From assembly GCA_029856615.1 (NCBI GenBank), contig JAHKLF010000118.1, forward strand, positions 1 to 5,359: 5,359 nucleotides of DNA. Direction: 5' to 3'. Position 1 is the first letter of the stretch. Each line of letters opens with the position of its first letter. Made by a program: the position numbers and the translations under genes. Source of the stretch: Candidatus Njordarchaeota archaeon. GTDB taxonomy: Archaea; Asgardarchaeota; Njordarchaeia; Njordarchaeales; Njordarchaeaceae. Below the pieces are notes generated by a model. That model searched no databases. It saw only the letters and a list, made by a program, of their open reading frames with translations, and was not told the DNA's origin. This document shows, in pieces, positions 4,415 to 5,359 of the stretch.

Positions 4415-5359
4415 ATGCTTAAAGTCCTCGAAAATGAGAGATGGATATTAGTATCAGGAAAAGGTGGTACTGGAAAAACGACTATTGCAGCATCCTTAGC
4501 AGTGTATTTCGCTGAGAGAGGTTTTAAGACAATAGTGATAAGTTTAGATCCTGCTCATTCTTTGGGAGATTCTTTAATGCAGGAGATAGGTCCCAATATT
4601 ACGAGAGTAAGCAATATTAACGGGGAATTAGATGCACTAGAATTTGATCCGCGTTTGCTATTCGAAAGCGAGCGAGAAAGATTACGTGAAGTAATGTCTA
4701 GTGATCAGGAGCAGTTATTAGGATTACCAATTCCAGAGGAAGCTATGGAATTAATGATAGATACAAATTATATGCCTATAGAATTCGCTGAGGGTATTGG
4801 TTTCTTAAGACTGTTTGATGGACTCATAAACTCGGATTATGAGAAGATAATATTCGACACAGCTCCAACGGGACATACTCTAAAATTGCTGGAGCTACCA
4901 GATTATCTAGATACCTTCCTAGGGAAATTAATAAGATTTCAACTTAAAATCTCTAGCATTTTCCATTCAGTTAAGAGGTTCTTTGGCTTTGGATCAGATG
5001 TAGATGTGGCCAAGGAAACATTAAAGTTATTAGATGAATTGAAGGGGAGAGTCAGAAGAACGAAGGAGATTCTAACTGAGGAAGCAAAAACGGAATTTAT
5101 TGTCATAACACTTCCTCTCGCAATGAGTATCCTTGAAAGCGCGCGGCTAGTTGGAGAATTAGACGCTTACAGGATACCTAATCACTTCATCGTTGTGAAC
5201 ATGTTCAGAATATATTCTGGGGAGTGCCTTTTTTCACGAAACTTAACACAATTACACTACAAGCATTTTAAAGAAATAAGAGAAATGTTCAAAGATAAGG
5301 AGATAAGAATAGTCCCCTTCTTTTCAAGAGAAATCCGAGGTATTGAAATGCTCCGGAGA
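4415..5359 (+). CDS. get3: Get3/ArsA-family ATPase (C-terminus cut by window edge)
   Basis: P-loop ATPase of the Get3/ArsA group, cytoplasmic dimers that in eukaryotes target tail-anchored membrane proteins and in some bacteria energise arsenite export. The 315 codons visible have no stop; archaeal members are usually about 320-350 residues, so little is missing. Seen in order: deviant Walker A GKGGTGKTT (15-23) with the intermonomer signature lysine K16; switch I DPAHSLGD from D45; switch II DTAPTGHT from D148, followed by LKLLELP; a Phe-rich helical stretch (about 165-190) where Get3 holds client helices; and a region ending VVN with downstream REIRGIEMLRR. At the place of the usual CxxC it has C271-L-F-S274, so one zinc-dimer cysteine is lost. 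Only one ATPase domain is visible, as in Get3 and unlike the double-domain bacterial ArsA. No arsenic genes are near. It follows nop10 by 21 bp and may share its transcript. Family is firm; client or substrate is not shown. Confidence 0.93.
   Translation, partial: MLKVLENERWILVSGKGGTGKTTIAASLAVYFAERGFKTIVISLDPAHSLGDSLMQEIGPNITRVSNINGELDALEFDPRLLFESERERLREVMSSDQEQLLGLPIPEEAMELMIDTNYMPIEFAEGIGFLRLFDGLINSDYEKIIFDTAPTGHTLKLLELPDYLDTFLGKLIRFQLKISSIFHSVKRFFGFGSDVDVAKETLKLLDELKGRVRRTKEILTEEAKTEFIVITLPLAMSILESARLVGELDAYRIPNHFIVVNMFRIYSGECLFSRNLTQLHYKHFKEIREMFKDKEIRIVPFFSREIRGIEMLRR

Noticed and set aside
4415..5359. Arsenite-export ATPase ArsA in a resistance operon
   Set aside because: Only one ATPase domain is visible, and no arsenite permease, reductase or ArsR-type regulator is in the window; the context is translation and RNP genes, so Get3-like is preferred.

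Overview
The window is archaeal chromosomal DNA. Every recognisable gene is an archaeal information-processing gene or close to one: a crenarchaeal-type family B DNA polymerase, the RNase P protein Rpp21, translation initiation factor aIF2-alpha, the H/ACA RNP protein Nop10 and a Get3/ArsA-type ATPase. Ribosome-binding sites match the archaeal GGAGGTGATC core, and promoter-like A/T boxes replace bacterial -35/-10 pairs. The polymerase resembles Sulfolobus PolB1 along its length, which points to the TACK/Thermoproteota side of the Archaea. The DNA is AT-rich, yet the one structured RNA has GC-rich stems, as is usual in thermophiles. Both points are inferences; no species is assigned.

Layout. 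Positions 1-2739 are read on the minus strand: rnp4 (Rpp21, 2739-2416), a 108-bp gap with a possible promoter, then polB (2307 to the left edge, C-terminus missing). A short divergent promoter region (2740-2827) separates these from a plus-strand block: an orphan zinc-ribbon protein (2828-3097); a stand-alone RNA gene at 3152-3225 with the architecture of an archaeal H/ACA pseudouridylation guide; a leader with a possible promoter and a 13-bp palindrome; then a tight run of aIF2-alpha (3336-4196), nop10 (4199-4393) and a Get3/ArsA ATPase (4415 to the right edge, C-terminus missing).

How the parts fit. The aIF2-alpha and nop10 genes are 2 bp apart and surely co-transcribed; the ATPase follows after 21 bp. 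Nop10 is a core protein of the H/ACA RNP, so the guide RNA lies about 1 kb upstream of a gene for a protein expected to bind it. Rpp21 serves tRNA 5' maturation, so the window mixes replication, RNA modification, RNA processing and translation functions.

The best non-routine signals are the H/ACA RNA, which has no protein-coding explanation and carries a guide sequence that appears to fit 23S rRNA; a probable CTG start for rnp4, with a perfect Shine-Dalgarno site just upstream; and a PCNA-binding-like motif at the extreme N-terminus of the polymerase. I see no mobile element, CRISPR array, tRNA, rRNA or defence system.
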